Source: Diphasiastrum complanatum
Taxonomy: Eukaryota > Streptophyta > Lycopodiopsida > Lycopodiales > Lycopodiaceae
Assembly (NCBI GenBank): GCA_029204225.1
Contig: CM055093.1
Span: 29,149,777 to 29,213,776 of the forward strand
DNA: 64,000 nucleotides
Direction of reading: 5' to 3'
Shown here: positions 33,201 to 43,977 of the stretch, piece after piece
How the letters are laid out: each line of letters starts with the position of its first letter
Position numbering within the stretch: position 1 is the first letter of the stretch
Notes under the pieces: generated by a model
Told to the model about the DNA's origin: nothing
Database searches by the model: none
Seen by the model: the letters and a program-made list of their open reading frames with translations, nothing else
Program-made: the position numbers and the translations under genes

Positions 33201-34264
33201 CAAAGAGGTATAGATCCTATGCCATCTATCTTGCATGCTTGATCACTAGCAGTGTATATTGACTTCTTAGAGTCATTACAAGATAGAAGAGTAGAAAAAT
33301 AATGCTTGTTAAAGGACATGTGGGAACTAGCCCCACTATCTATCCACCATGTGTCTTGACTTGAAGTTGGTGTAGATGCAACCATTAAGGATGTGTTGAA
33401 TCCATCCTCATATTCTTCCTCTTGAGCAATGTTCCCTTGATCTCCTTTGGCTTGTTGATTCTTCTTCAAGTAGCATTCTGAGGCAAAGTGTCCTTTCTTT
33501 CCACAAAAGAAACACTTTAGTTTTGCCTTGTTCTTCACTTTGCCTTTGGAGGTAGATCCTCCATTCTTCATCTCGGCCTCCTTGCCTTGATTTTTCTTGA
33601 ATGGATTTTGCTTTTTCTTGCCTTTAGATGTAAAGTTAGCTTTCTCCTCTCCTCCATTAAGTGACATGCTATCCATTCTTGTCTTGAGGTGTAGAAGCCT
33701 ACTCTCCTCGGCCACAAGAACATTGTGCAACTTTTCAATGGATGGAAGAGAGTCTTGAATGGCAAATGATTGGACTAAGTTGGTAAACTCATCACTTAGA
33801 CCATTCAAAATGATTTGTACTAGTTCTTGATCTTGGATCTTCTCTCCTATTGCACTTAACTCCTTGTTAAGAGATTTGATCCTAAGAACATACTCTTGTC
33901 CACTCTCTCCACTTCCTTTCATGCTTTGGAAAACTTGATTTCTTAGCATGAGGATTCTTGAAGTATTGTTGGATTCATAAATGCTCTTTAATGAATCCCA
34001 AGCCTCTTTGGATGAGGTACAAGAAGACACCTCTTTCAAGAGGTCATTGCATACATTTAACTTTATGCAATGTAGAGCTAATCTTGCTCTCTTCTTGTAT
34101 TTGGCTTGTTCTTGGGGAGTTTGAGGCTCTTCCTCTACTCCTTGAACTATGTCATATAGATCATGGATCACTAGGAGTGATTCCATTCTCACTTTCCAAA
34201 TGGAATAATTTGTGGAAGTGAGTCTCTCACTTGGTTCCATCAAATATCCACCCATGGATGACAT
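30284..34264 (-). CDS. Copia IV gag-pol polyprotein, 1326 aa, intact
   Basis: A single uninterrupted frame of usual copia length. Gag occupies residues 1 to ~300: a UBN2-like capsid domain at ~30-190, then a lysine-rich hinge and zinc knuckle CFFCGKKGHFASEC (251-264). Protease: TWWIDSGASSHM with D309. Integrase: zinc ligands H441, H446, C475 and C478; catalytic D505, D567 and E603 with D-X35-E spacing. A hinge at 730-800 is acidic with repeated DLDKxEED. RT: LYQMDVTNAFLNGFL, SLYGLKQAPRAWYS and YVDD at 1005-1008. RNase H: D1169, E1210 and D1247. The start is chosen by agreement with the gag starts of copia III, V and VI. All catalytic residues are present, so the polyprotein could be functional. 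Expression is not shown by sequence. Confidence 0.96.
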   Translation of the reverse strand: MSSMGGYLMEPSERLTSTNYSIWKVRMESLLVIHDLYDIVQGVEEEPQTPQEQAKYKKRARLALHCIKLNVCNDLLKEVSSCTSSKEAWDSLKSIYESNNTSRILMLRNQVFQSMKGSGESGQEYVLRIKSLNKELSAIGEKIQDQELVQIILNGLSDEFTNLVQSFAIQDSLPSIEKLHNVLVAEESRLLHLKTRMDSMSLNGGEEKANFTSKGKKKQNPFKKNQGKEAEMKNGGSTSKGKVKNKAKLKCFFCGKKGHFASECYLKKNQQAKGDQGNIAQEEEYEDGFNTSLMVASTPTSSQDTWWIDSGASSHMSFNKHYFSTLLSCNDSKKSIYTASDQACKIDGIGSIPLCLGTSKRIDLDNVLYVPTISRNLLSVGQLMDNGLDVHFKNGVCSILKIDKCIASGIKQGRLFKLDANVASESVNLAREELTQVELWHKRLGHPNLQSMESMASKELALGLPRAFKKCGKMCEACGLAKSHKSSYKKSSSRSLSPLDLIHSDVHSFSHASNGGALMYVTFIDDCTRFTWIELLSKKNLVYEAFIKFKSLVEKQLSTSIKALRCDNGGEYTSNKMKDFCEINGIKLQYTCSYTPQQNGVAERKNRSLCECAKSLRLDASLPISFWGEAITCANYLCNRLPSSAIDGISPYQALFDKKPNVKYFKIFGCTCYVHIPLETRRKEDATSFKGIFVGYGENSKGYRIYDPTSKKVKVSKDVLFDESQFAKSLSNGSNPLCIEDLDKSEEDLDKPEEDHDKPEDGDLDPSQKGPRRSSRSKAEPSRLTYVDKGNQKEGSTSSTSYSFLATLIEEPSSFEEACKSKVWRDAMQVEYDALEENHTWNLVNLPRGKKPLACKWIYRIKYNQDGSISKYKARLVAKGFLQIKGLDYEETFAPVAKLVTIRLIICIATLFKWDLYQMDVTNAFLNGFLEEEIYMMQPEGFIKIGEEQKVCYLRKSLYGLKQAPRAWYSRLHDFLYSLGFVLSAYEPSLYFKCNEGKIIILVLYVDDIIMTGNDDDGIGKVKVDLSSEFKMVDLGFLKFILGIEVSRSSNCTFISQSKYATSILERFGMKDCKGIDTPMEHVVKATNEGDEASFEDITLFRKLIGSLIYLTITRPNLSFCVSKLSQSMQAPLIHHWKSAKRVLRYVSSTRFFGILYEGSNLHLRAYSDSDFAGDKMDRKSISAFATFLCGGVISWLSKKQDTISLSSCEAEYKALTSTTKELLWLRRLLMELHVLEAEEIPYIFCDNQASQQIASNPIFHARTKHIEIAHHFVREKVQSKEVQLHHVPSSECIADILTKPLSKDPFFKLRYALGIVDRCTLDLPS

Positions 34265-34846
34265 TTTAGAATGAATGCTCTTTTAAAAATCACAAAGATT
34301 TTTGAATTTTAAAAGATCTATGAAGTGGCCTAAAGCTTACTAGAATCCCTATAGGCTTGTCTCTATCAAACTAACACACAAGCTTGAATGATACTCAAAG
34401 ATCTTACCAAAAATTTCTAGCTTTCACTCTCACAAAAAAAATTGCTTTACACTTTTCTTAGAGATTTCACTTCAACTAAGGATCTGAACAAATCAGCCTC
34501 TTAGATCTGATCTTAGACTCTAAAAAGAAATGCTTCAATGATCCAAAACACTATTTGGTCATAGGCATTAGTTAGAATGAATCTAGATCAATACTATGCT
34601 TCAAAAAGCACCAAAAATGAACTAGTATTGTGATTTTGGGACCAAAAAACACAAAGTAACTTGAATTGAAAGTTGCTGTACGGTTTCACACGTGTGAAAA
34701 GTACATACACAGCCTCCAAGTCGTTTTGATCCAAATGATTACAAGCTATCACTCTAGAAGAACTCGCCCTCACTAGTATTGGCCAAAAAACAAATTTTGC
34801 CAATGATCTTTACAAGATTTATGATTCAATGATCACTCTCTTACTT
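34265..34846 (-). other. Copia IV leader
   Basis: About 580 bases between primer site and gag start. It contains the 16-bp perfect palindrome TTTCACACGTGTGAAA near 34684, next to CTGTACGG. No gene. Confidence 0.75.
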
Positions 34847-34859
34847 AGCTCTGATACCA
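34847..34859 (-). promoter_or_regulatory. Copia IV primer-binding site
   Basis: AGCTCTGATACCA on the plus strand, the complement of TGGTATCAGAGCT, adjoining the 5' LTR end. Confidence 0.93.
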
Positions 34860-35721
34860 TGATAAATTTTACAGTTTTTAGGACAATAATGATTGTACTT
34901 TACAATCATAGAGAGTTATTGGTTGCTTAATCAATGAATCTATCAAGTTCTACACATTAGATCTTGATCTAGATTCACTACACTTGGATTTAAGCAAGAG
35001 CAATGGATCAACACATCATTTTTTAGTGAGAGCGGCTTCACACGTGTGGAGTACTGTCCACTGTACGGACTGCACCTGAAACAACAAGTACAATGATACT
35101 AGATAGCAATCATGCATAAAAATCACAAGACAAATGACTAGAAATCTCACAAAAGTGTAGAGTGCAAAAGTCTCATCAATTTTCTTAGCAAAATGATGAT
35201 CCTTTTATGGATCAAGTACATCCATGAGTCTGGTACAGTCCAGCAGGCCTTCACACGTGTGAAGAGTGCCACATCACTCATATCTATCCATTTGATCCAT
35301 CCTTGATCCTTATCCAATAGTTGACCTTCTAGAATATGACTAAAATCCAAAAAGCTAGTCTCCTAGAATATAGGAATATTCCCTACAAAATAGGATCTAA
35401 GGAAAATGGTCAACTCTTATCTTCTAGTACTCTATACACACATGTGAACATCCACTTGCCATGTGGGAGCATTTACTCATGCACATGCAAGGAAAAGCTA
35501 ATTTGTAGGTGACTAGTCAACTTGACTAAAAACTAGTCATTTCATGTTCACACTAACTAGAATGATACAAAATCAATTTGGATATATACAAACATGAAAA
35601 GTACATCCTTTCACACATGGGAACATGCTCCACACGTGTGAAATCATATCATCAACATATTCTAATGTTTGATCAATATTTACATGAACCAATGTCAAGT
35701 GAGAAGTGACAATTTTCAACA
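34860..35721 (-). repeat. Copia IV 5' LTR (right)
   Basis: 862 bp, one visible difference from the left LTR. Confidence 0.96.
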
Positions 35722-35726
35722 CTAGT

Positions 35727-36065
35727 CACTTGGAAACTTTGCCTTGATCATTAAGACAAAAGCACACAATCTTTGAATCAAATCACTAAAGAAATCAGAT
35801 CCAAACTCCTATTGGACTCAACAAATAACAATGACTCTTTCTTTTGAGAGTTGACATGGATACGAAAAGATTTGACATGTAGACTTTCCTTTTCACTCGA
35901 CTAGTTCTCTCAACACATGAGATTCTTGAACAAAAGATGGGTTTTGTTTCAAATACATAGAAATAAAACTTAATCACTTCTTTTGGACTCACTCTTGACC
36001 CAAATAATCACACTCTTGAGATTTAGAATGAATTTGATTCAATTTGACAACAAACTAAATGGCAT
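35727..36065. other. Flank of copia IV, no gene
   Basis: Continues the sequence left of 29404 across the copia IV insertion, probably leader of relic VIII. AT-rich, with no supported frame. Confidence 0.45.
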
Positions 36066-36069
36066 AACA

Positions 36070-36390
36070 AAATGCCATACTAAATGTGGACAGGTAGAAA
36101 GCCTGATCTATCATATGTACGTGTGTTCGGATGTGCAGCATATAAGCACATTCCAAAAGAAAGACGAAGCAAGCGTGATGACAAATCATAGAAAACTATC
36201 ATGGTCGGCTATTCGAATGGAACACAAGTGTACAGGCTCTACGATCCAACCATGAAGAAGGTTGTTTCGAGCATAGATGTGAAGTTCAATGAGTCCACAT
36301 TCCTTGGACTAAAAGATGAAAGAGGCCATGAGATCTTCACACTGCTGCCCATTCAAGAGGGAGATCGAGCACAACCATCAAATTAGAATG
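36070..36390 (+). pseudogene. Copia fragment VII, integrase end (plus)
   Basis: A frame with two internal stops reads TGRKPDLSYVRVFGCAAY, HIPKERRSKRDDKS, then VGYSNGTQVYRLYDP and VVSSIDVKFNES. This is the conserved region at the end of copia integrase where KIFGCxCYVHIP and GYSxxxKGYRLYDP lie. It is on the plus strand and differs from copia III-VI, so it belongs to another lineage. A matching RT start lies at 46140, and the two may be parts of one element split by later insertions. Confidence 0.8.
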
Positions 36391-36407
36391 TAGAGCCATA
36401 GACTCCA

Positions 36408-37145
36408 GATGCCTAGATCGTGTGGGGTGATTGCACATCGATTTGAGCTCTCTGGACTTCGCTAGAACCTATCAAAGATTTTTAGCCATAAGAACTTGGC
36501 GCCGGCTGGATGCATAGTGGCGCCGGGTGCGGCACCGGCGCTGGTGGCACCGAGAGCAGCAGTGGTGTTGCTAGCATTGGGGGCAATGTTGGCGCCAATG
36601 TCACCAGAAGTAAAGCTTGTAGAGGTAGCTTTACAACATCCACCCCACCTTTATAAAATCTGATGTCCTCATCAGATGTCAGATTAAAGTAGAGGTGTCT
36701 CCCAATTAAAATAATTATACATTTAAGCTACTTGGCACAGTACTCAATTTATTGGCCACTTTTTATTATCATGGTAGCTGGCACACCACAAGTCGGAGGA
36801 ACAGCTCTTTCTTATTGAAAAATTACATAACTTGAAAATATCACTTTGTTTAGGAAAAGTGTAGATTTTATATCGCTTACGTAAAACCCAAGAATCTTAT
36901 TAACTGGTGACAAAGGCTTTTCTGGTGAAATGTTTGCCCCTGCCACTTCTGACTTCTTGACTTTGGAACTCCTTCGAGCTCCTAATTTGTCCTTGATGCA
37001 CTTGGTGTTGAGCTCCCTGATATCCAGATTTGATCAGTTCTGCACAGGTATCAGGGCTCCCTCAGCCAAAGGTTTTATTGTTGATTGCCCACTTTATGGT
37101 CCACTCCGTGCCTTGTTGCTTTTTGCACCTTGATTTCTCTCCTTG
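36408..37145 (+). repeat. Repeats C (end), B and D, third set
   Basis: Tail of C, then B (36432-36638), then D (36639-37145), which is broken at CTCTCCTTG by an inverted repeat B. Confidence 0.75.
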
Positions 37146-37357
37146 TGTTGTAAAGTTACCTTTACAAGCTCTACTTCCAGCGCCAACACTGTCCTCGGCG
37201 CCAGAAGCACCCCAGCTGCTCCCGGCGCCACTATGACCAAAATCCAGCCAGCGCCAAGTTCCTATGGCTAAAAATCTTTGATCGGTTCTAGCAAAGTCCA
37301 GAGAGCTCAGATCGATGTGCAATCACCTCACACAATCTAGGCATGATTAAAGTAAGC
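37146..37357 (-). repeat. Repeat B with end of C, inverted
   Basis: TGTTGTAAAG to ATGTGCA (37146-37321), then the inverse end of C (ATCACCTCACAC). It cuts the left LTR of copia V at ~37358. Confidence 0.7.
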
Positions 37358-37489
37358 CTAGCTTATAAAAATGACTTATGTACATTCTTTCACACGTGGG
37401 AACAGACTCAACACGTATGAGATCCTATCAAGCTCAATTAACTTGAGATCTACAAGTTACAACAAGTTGGAAGTGATATCTTAACACTC

Positions 37490-38951
37490 CTCCTCACTTC
37501 TAACTTGGCAAGTCTAATGTAAACATATCTACAACTCCAAGAGCATTTCTTAACTTGAAAAATGAATCATTAGCCAAAGTTTTGGTTAGTATATCAACTA
37601 CGCACTCGGATGAAGGCACATGATGAAGTTGAACCTCCTTGGATTGCACCTTCTCTCTCACAAAGTGATGAGCTATCTCAATATGCTTTGTTCTAGCATG
37701 GAAGATCGGATTGGTAGCAATTTGTTGAGAAGCTTGATTGTCACATTAGATGAAAGGGACCTCCTTGACCTTTAGCACTTGAAGCTCCACCAAAAGTCTT
37801 CTTAGCCATAGGAGTTCTTTGGTTGTTGAAGTCAATGCCTCGTACTCGTCTTCACAAGAGGAAAGAGAGATTGTATCTTGTTTTTTGGAAAGCCAAGATA
37901 TCACTCCTCCACAAAGAAAAGTGACAAATGCACTTATGGATCTTCTATCCATCTTATCTCCTGCAAAATTTGAATCCAAAAATGCTCTCAAGTACAAGTT
38001 AGATCCTTGATAGAGAATGCCAAAAAATCTAGTAGAAGAGACATATCTAAGCACTCTCTTGGCACTTTTCCAATGATGCATCAACGGACCTTGCATATAT
38101 TGACTCAAGTTGCTTACACTATAACTCAAATATGGTCTAGTCATTGTCAAAGAGATTAAGGAGGCTATCAGCTTACTAAAGAGTGTGATGTCCTCAAAGG
38201 ATGCTTCATCACAATCATTATTAACTTTACAAGTTTTCCCCATAGGGGTGTCAATCCCTTTACAATCTTTCATGCCAAACCTCTCAAGAATGGAAGTAGC
38301 GTACTTTGATTGACTTATACAAGTAAAATCACTACCTCTAGTAACTTCTATTCCAAGTATGAACTTAAGAAGTCCTAGATCTACCATCTTGGATTCTCTA
38401 GACAAGGAAACTTTAACATTTCTTATGCCTTCACCATCATTTCCTGTCAATATGATATCAGCATAAAGTACTAAAATGATGATCTTTCCATCATTACATT
38501 TGATGTATAAAGAAGGCTCATAAGAGATAATCACAAATCCAAGAGAGTAGAGAAAATCATGCAACCTAGAGTACCAAGCTCTAGGTGCTTGCTTCAAGCC
38601 ATATAGGCTCTTCCTTAAGTGGCAAACCTTGTCTTCCTCACCATCCTTGATGAAACCCTCGAGTTGCAACATGTATATTTCCTCCTCCAAGTAGCCATTC
38701 AAAAAAGAATTTGTCACATCCATTTGATAGAGATTCCACTTGAATAAAGTAGCAATACAAATGATCAGTCTAATGGTTACAAGTTTTGCTATAGGAGCAA
38801 ATCTTTCTTCATAATCTATGCCTTTAGTTTGAAGAAACCCCTTAGCAACCAATCTAGCTTTGTACTTACTTATAGATCCATCTTGATTGTACTTTAATCT
38901 ATAGATTCCACTTACATTCAAGTGGCTTCTTCCCATATAGAAGGTGTACAA
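37490..38951 (-). pseudogene. Copia V RT and RNase H
   Basis: The open part 37746-38951 contains KARLVAKGFLQTKGIDYEE, YQMDVTNSFLNGYL, SLYGLKQAPRAWYSRL and, at the active site, LYADIIL, where the family has YVDD. One aspartate codon is lost, which would abolish polymerase activity. RNase H shows FLDSNFAGD and LSSCEDEYEAL. A stop in the NQAS block near 37746 separates the C-terminal tail, whose homology runs to ~37500. The N-terminal RT block is frameshifted near 38940. Confidence 0.9.
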
Positions 38952-39109
38952 GATTCCAAGTTTGATTATCTATCAAAGCATCAAACTCTACTTGCATTGC
39001 ATCTCTCCAAACTTGTGATCTACTTGCATCTTCATAACATGATGGCTCTTCAAGCATTGTGGTTAGAAAAGATTAAGAGGTAGAAGGAGAGTTGTCTTCC
39101 CTTTGCTTT

Positions 39110-40345
39110 CCTTTCTCAAAGTATGTGAGCCTTGAAGGCTCGGACTTGCTTCTTGTGGATCTTCTCGGCTCCTTTAGCACTTGATTTTGATCTTCCTAAA
39201 GATCATTTTCAAGAGGCTCCTCCTCGGGTGTTGCAAGATCTTCATCACCTAAGAGATTAGATGAATTTGGAGACAGCTTGTAACTTTGAGAACATCCTTG
39301 CGAACTTTTACTTTCTTTGAAATAGGATCAAATATCCTATATCCTTTGCTATTTTCACTATCGCCCACAAATATTCCTTTGAAGGAAGTTGCATCTTCTT
39401 TCCTTCTTGTTTCCAAAGGAATGTGGACATAACATATACATCCAAACACTTTAAAATCTTTTACATTGGGCTTATTGCCAAACAAAGCTTGAAATGGTGA
39501 GATCCCACAATAGCATTGCTAGGAAGCCTATCACATAAGTAATTAGCACAAGTTATGGCCTCCCCCAAAAAAGTGATGTGTAGAGATGCATCAAGTCTTA
39601 AAAACTTTCCACATTCACAAAGACTCCTATTTTTCCTCTCGACCACCCCATTTTGTTGGGGGGTGTAAGGACAAGTGAGTTCTCTCTTAATGCCATTGAT
39701 CTCACAAAAGTCTCTCATCTTGTTGGAGATATACTCTCCTCCATTATCACATCTTAGAACTTTAATGCAAGAACTAAGTTGCTTTTCCACTAGAGACTTA
39801 AACTTTACAAAAGCTTCATATACAAGGCTTTTCTTAGGCAATAATTCAATCCAAGTGTATCTAGTACAATCATCAATAAAAGTCACATACTTTAAAGCTC
39901 CTCCATTACTTTTATGAGAAAAAGTATGTACATCCAAATGGATAAGATCTAAAGGTGAGGTATATCTTGTTAAAGATCTCTTGTAGGAAGTCTTGTGTGA
40001 CTTTGCAAGTCCACATGCCTCACACACTTTGCCACACTTCTTGAAAGCTTTTGGTAGGCCGAGAGCTAGCTCCTTTGATGCCATGGATTCCATTGATTTA
40101 AGATTAGGATGGCCCAATCTTTTGTGCCAAAGCTCCACTTGAGTCAACTCCTCCCTAACCATATTCACACTTTCAATAGCCACATTAGCATCCAACTTGA
40201 AAAGTCGTCCTTGATTAATGCCACTAGCTATGCACTTATTATTTTTCAAGATGGAACACACTCCATTTTTGAAATGTACATCTAGTCCATTGTCCATTAA
40301 TTGACCAACACTAAGCAAGTTTTTTGTAATGGATGGAACATACAA
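39110..40345 (-). pseudogene. Copia V integrase and hinge
   Basis: A frame at 39461-40345 carries the gag-pre-integrase segment (NLLSVGQLMDNGLDVHF), zinc ligands (HKRLGHPN, CGKVCEAC), D in LIHLDVHTF, D in LRCDNGGEY and E in VVERKNRSL. A frameshift near 39480 leads to 39249-39485 with VFGCICYVHIPLETRR and GDSENSKGYRIFDP. The acidic hinge follows with stops. Confidence 0.9.
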
Positions 40346-40359
40346 AACATTATCAAGAT

Positions 40360-41352
40360 CTATCCTTTAAGATGATCCTAAGCATAATGGAATAGATCCT
40401 ATGCCATCTATCTTGCATTCTTGATCACTAGCTGTGTAGATTGATTTCTTAGAATCATTACAAGAAAGTAGATAAGAGAAATAATGCTTGTTGAATGACA
40501 TGTGGAAACTAGACCCACTATCAATCCACCATGTCTCTTGGCTTGATGTTGGTGTAGGTGCTACCATCAAGGATGTGTTGAAGCCATCCTCTTCCTCCTC
40601 CCCTTGTGCAAGATTGCCTTGATCTTCATTCCCTTGTGCATTCTTCTTCTTATAGCATTCGGAAGCAACACTTCAACTTTGCTTTGTTCTTTTGCTTCCC
40701 TTTGGAGGTAGATGCTCCATCCTTTGCCTCAGCCTCCTTGCCTTGGATCTTCTCGAAAGGATGAGACTTCTTCTTGCCTTTAGATGTGAAGTTTGCTTTC
40801 TCATCACCATTATGTAGTGATAAGGACCCCATTCTTGTTTTGAGGTGTAGAATCCTACTCTCCTCGGCCACAAGAACATTATGCAATTTTTCAATTGATG
40901 GAAGTTGGTCTTGAAAAACAAAAGATTGAACTAGATTAGAGAACTCATTTCCTAATCCATTCAAGATTACTTGATCTTGCAAAGCATGATGGAAAGTGGA
41001 GAAAATGGACAAGAGTATGTCCTAAGGATAATAGCATAAGCACTCTTGAAGTGTTATTGGATTCATGAATGTTCTTTAGTGAATCCCAAGCCTCTTTTGA
41101 TGTGGTACAAGAAGCCACCTCCTTCAAGAGGTCATTGCTTACATTTAACTTCAAGCAATGTAGGGCTAATCTAACCCTCTTCTTGTACTTTAGTTGTTCT
41201 TGGGGAGGTTGAGGCTCTTCCTCAACTCCTAAGACAATATCAAAGAGATCATGAACCACTAGTAGTGATTCCATTCTTACTTTCCAAATGGAATAGTTTG
41301 TGGAAGTTAGTTTTTCACTAGATTCTAACATATATCCACCCATGGATGTCAT
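40360..41352 (-). pseudogene. Copia V gag and protease
   Basis: Gag starts MTSMGGYMLESSEKLTSTNY at 41352. A rearrangement near 41000 (SNNTSRVLML, then unrelated residues) breaks it, and it resumes with ILNGLGNEFSNLV. The zinc knuckle is damaged near 40660: only the second part, ASECYKKK, survives out of frame. Protease at 40367-40570 shows TWWIDSGSSFHMSF. Confidence 0.88.
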
Positions 41353-41943
41353 TTTGAATGAAAGCCTATGAGATACACAAAGTTCTCTTGATAAGATGTG
41401 ATCTAAGATAGATTTATAACTTTCAAGAAGCTTCTAATCTCAGCTTAATCAATCCTTGTTCAACTTGGATGATGGTATAATAGATCAACCACAAATATCC
41501 TAGCAATTCACTCCTCAAAGAAATTGATTCTAGTTCAAATTGGTTTGATATTTCACACACACTTAAGATCTAAACAAATAAGCCTTAAAGATCTGATCTA
41601 ATGCTTCAAAATGAATTGCTTCAATGGCTCAATCACTATTTGATCATTAGCATTCAATAGATTGAACCTAGATCTAGATAGTGCACTAAAAACCTTGAAT
41701 TTTGGACTAGTATGCACTTTTTTGGATAAAAAACACTTATGGAAGTTAACTTGAAGTTGATGTATGGTTTCACACGTGTGGACAGTACTTCAACAGCCCA
41801 CAAATCAATCTTGACCAAAAACAATAATGTCACTTTCTCTTTGAACTCGCCGTCTCAATTAGTACTCAAAAACAACAAATTGTCAATGATTTCTCAAGTA
41901 CTATTAATCATTTAGATCACTCTTAGACTTGGCTTTGATACCA

Positions 41944-42719
41944 TGTCAAATTTCAGAGAAAAATGACAAATATTGATTGTACTATCAATCGTTAAGAGTT
42001 ATTGATTGCTTAATCCAAAGATCTATCAAGTTCTAGATGTTAGATCTTGATCTAGATGCTTTACACTATGATTTAAGCAAGAGCAATGGATCAAATGATC
42101 AAACACATTGATGGGCGGCCTCACACGTGTGGAGGATAGTACCTATATGGCCTCTTTACAGAGAGTAAAGTACATTAACTTACAAATGCATTTCATTCAT
42201 CAAAACTCAAGATAAATGTGGAAATCTCAATAAAACTAGAATTTGCCAATGTCACATGAACTTGTTATTGATTTGGTTGCCATCTAGATCCACAAATGGG
42301 AGCCATATGTGCTCATTTCCCAAAGTTGACTATTCTCTTTGGCTAGAAAACAGAAAGCTAGTCTTCCACATTTATAGGAATATTTCCTATAGAATAGAAT
42401 CTAATGGAATCTTTCTATCTTATCTTTTAGAAGCTTATCCACACGTGTGAATGGTATCTTGACATGTGTGAGTAATAACTCATTCACATGGAAGTCCAAT
42501 CTATTTAAAAAAAGTTTGACCAATTTAACCATTTTCAAGATTCTACTCAAAGGTCAATTTCACACTAGTGTAGATCAAGCTAAGACCAATCTAGCTTATA
42601 AAAATGACTTATGTACATTCTTTCACACGTGGGAATAGACTCCACATGTGTGAGATCCTATCAAGCTCAAATAACTTGAGATCTACAAGATACAACAAGT
42701 TGGAAGTGATATTTTAACA
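41944..42719 (-). repeat. Copia V 5' LTR
   Basis: 776 bp, with CACACGTGTG near 42122 and 42440. The leader at 41353-41930 has another at 41771. No gene. Confidence 0.88.
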
Positions 42720-43854
42720 AAATCCATTTAACAAAGCATTTCTCACATCAAGTTGGAAGAGCTCCCATATGAAAAAGGTTTCAAGACATATGATTACTCT
42801 AATGGTTACAAGCTTTGCAACAGGTGCAAAGGTTTCATCATAATCTATGCCTTTGACTTGCAAAAAACCTTTTTCTACAAGTCTAGCTTTATACTTATGA
42901 ATGGAACCATCTTGATTATATTTCAATCTATATATCCATTTACAAGTAAGAGGCTTCTTTCCATAAGGTAGATCAACAAGCTTCCAAGTTTGATTTTCCA
43001 TTAATGCATCAAACTCTACTTGCATAGTTTTCCTCCAATATTGAGACTTATTTGCTTCCTCAAAACTAGTTGGTTCTTCAAGCATAGTAGTCAAGAAAGT
43101 ATAAGAGTTGAGTAGTTGAGAATCTTCCCTTTGCTCCCCTTTGTCACTATAAGTGAGCCTTGATGGCTCAATCCTTGTCCTTTTTTATCTTCTTGGCACC
43201 CTTGGACTTTGAGTCAGTTCCACTTGGTCTTCATCTTCATCAAGCTCCTCCTCTGCCATAGCATGATCCTTGAAAAGTTGAGTGTTGTTGGAAGTCACCT
43301 TTCCTTTGGCTTGGAGAGATTCATCAAAAAGTACATCTCTATTGTGGAGTATATGTGCAAGTAAACTCTCTCCTAATGCCATTAGTTTCACAAAACTCTT
43401 TCATCCTATTGGAGATGTACTCCCCTGCATTATCACTTATTAATACTTTCAAGTTAGTATTAAGTTGCTTTTCCACAAGAGTTTTGAGCTTTACAAAGGA
43501 CTCAAAAACTTCACTTTTCTTAGACAAGAGATAAACCCGAGAGTATCTTGATCTATCATCAATAAAAGTGACATACATAAGAGCTCCACCATTAGATTCA
43601 TGTGAAAATGAATGAACATCCGAGTGTATAAGGTCAAGAGGAGAGTTAGATCTTGTCAAAGATCTCTTGAAAGGTAGCTTATGAGATTTGGAGAGTCCAC
43701 AAGCTTCACAAAGCTTGCTACACTTGGATATGGTGTTGGGAAGTCCATTTGCTAGTTCCTTTGTCACCATGGTCTCCATAGCTTTGTAGTTAGGATGGCC
43801 TAACCTTTTGTGCCATAATTCCACTTGAGTGAGCTCCTCCCTTGCCATGTTCAC
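42720..43854 (-). pseudogene. Copia VI integrase (deleted) and RT start
   Basis: Integrase at 43339-43854: HKRLGHPN, CSKLCEAC, D in LIHSDVHSF and D in LISDNAGEY. The frame then jumps from TCTYTPQ to RDVLFDES, losing about 130 residues including the catalytic Glu. A hinge follows at 43185-43300 (EELDEDEDQVELTQ), then the RT start at 42720-43094 (FEEANKSQYWRKTMQVEFDAL, CKWIYRLKYNQDGS) up to LDVRNALLNGF, where copia V begins. Confidence 0.9.
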
Positions 43855-43977
43855 ACTTCAACCATCACATTAGCATCCAATTTAAAACCACTAGCAACAC
43901 ATTTTTCATCTTTCAAGATAGAACATGCTCCATGCTTGAAATGTACTCTAATCCACTATCCATAAGTTGTCCTACAC

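Larger units (their letters stand above)
29409..35721 (-). mobile_element. Copia IV: full-length, apparently intact Ty1/copia element
   Basis: 6313 bp flanked by a perfect 5-bp target duplication CTAGT (29404-29408 and 35722-35726). LTRs of 862 bp each (29409-30270 and 34860-35721; TGTTGAAAATTG...TTTATCA in element sense) differ at one position that I could find (A at ~29831 versus C at ~35282). Primer site, leader, one uninterrupted gag-pol frame and a polypurine tract are all present. Everything needed for retrotransposition is visible, and the LTR identity implies a very recent insertion. It sits in the leader of copia relic VIII. Confidence 0.96.
37358..42719 (-). mobile_element. Copia V: decayed copia element, left LTR truncated
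   Basis: 5' LTR at 41944-42719 (TGTTAAAATATCAC to AAATTTGACA in element sense). The primer site complement GGCTTTGATACCA lies at 41931-41943, then gag, protease, integrase, RT and RNase H, a polypurine tract at 37487, and only 129 bases of the 3' LTR (37358-37486). The proteins are close to copia IV but broken by stops, frameshifts and deletions. The LTR sequence differs from copia IV. Confidence 0.9.

Noticed and set aside
30284-34264. Envelope-like extra frame in copia IV
   Set aside because: Only about 13 bases lie between the end of gag-pol and the 3' LTR, so there is no room for another gene.
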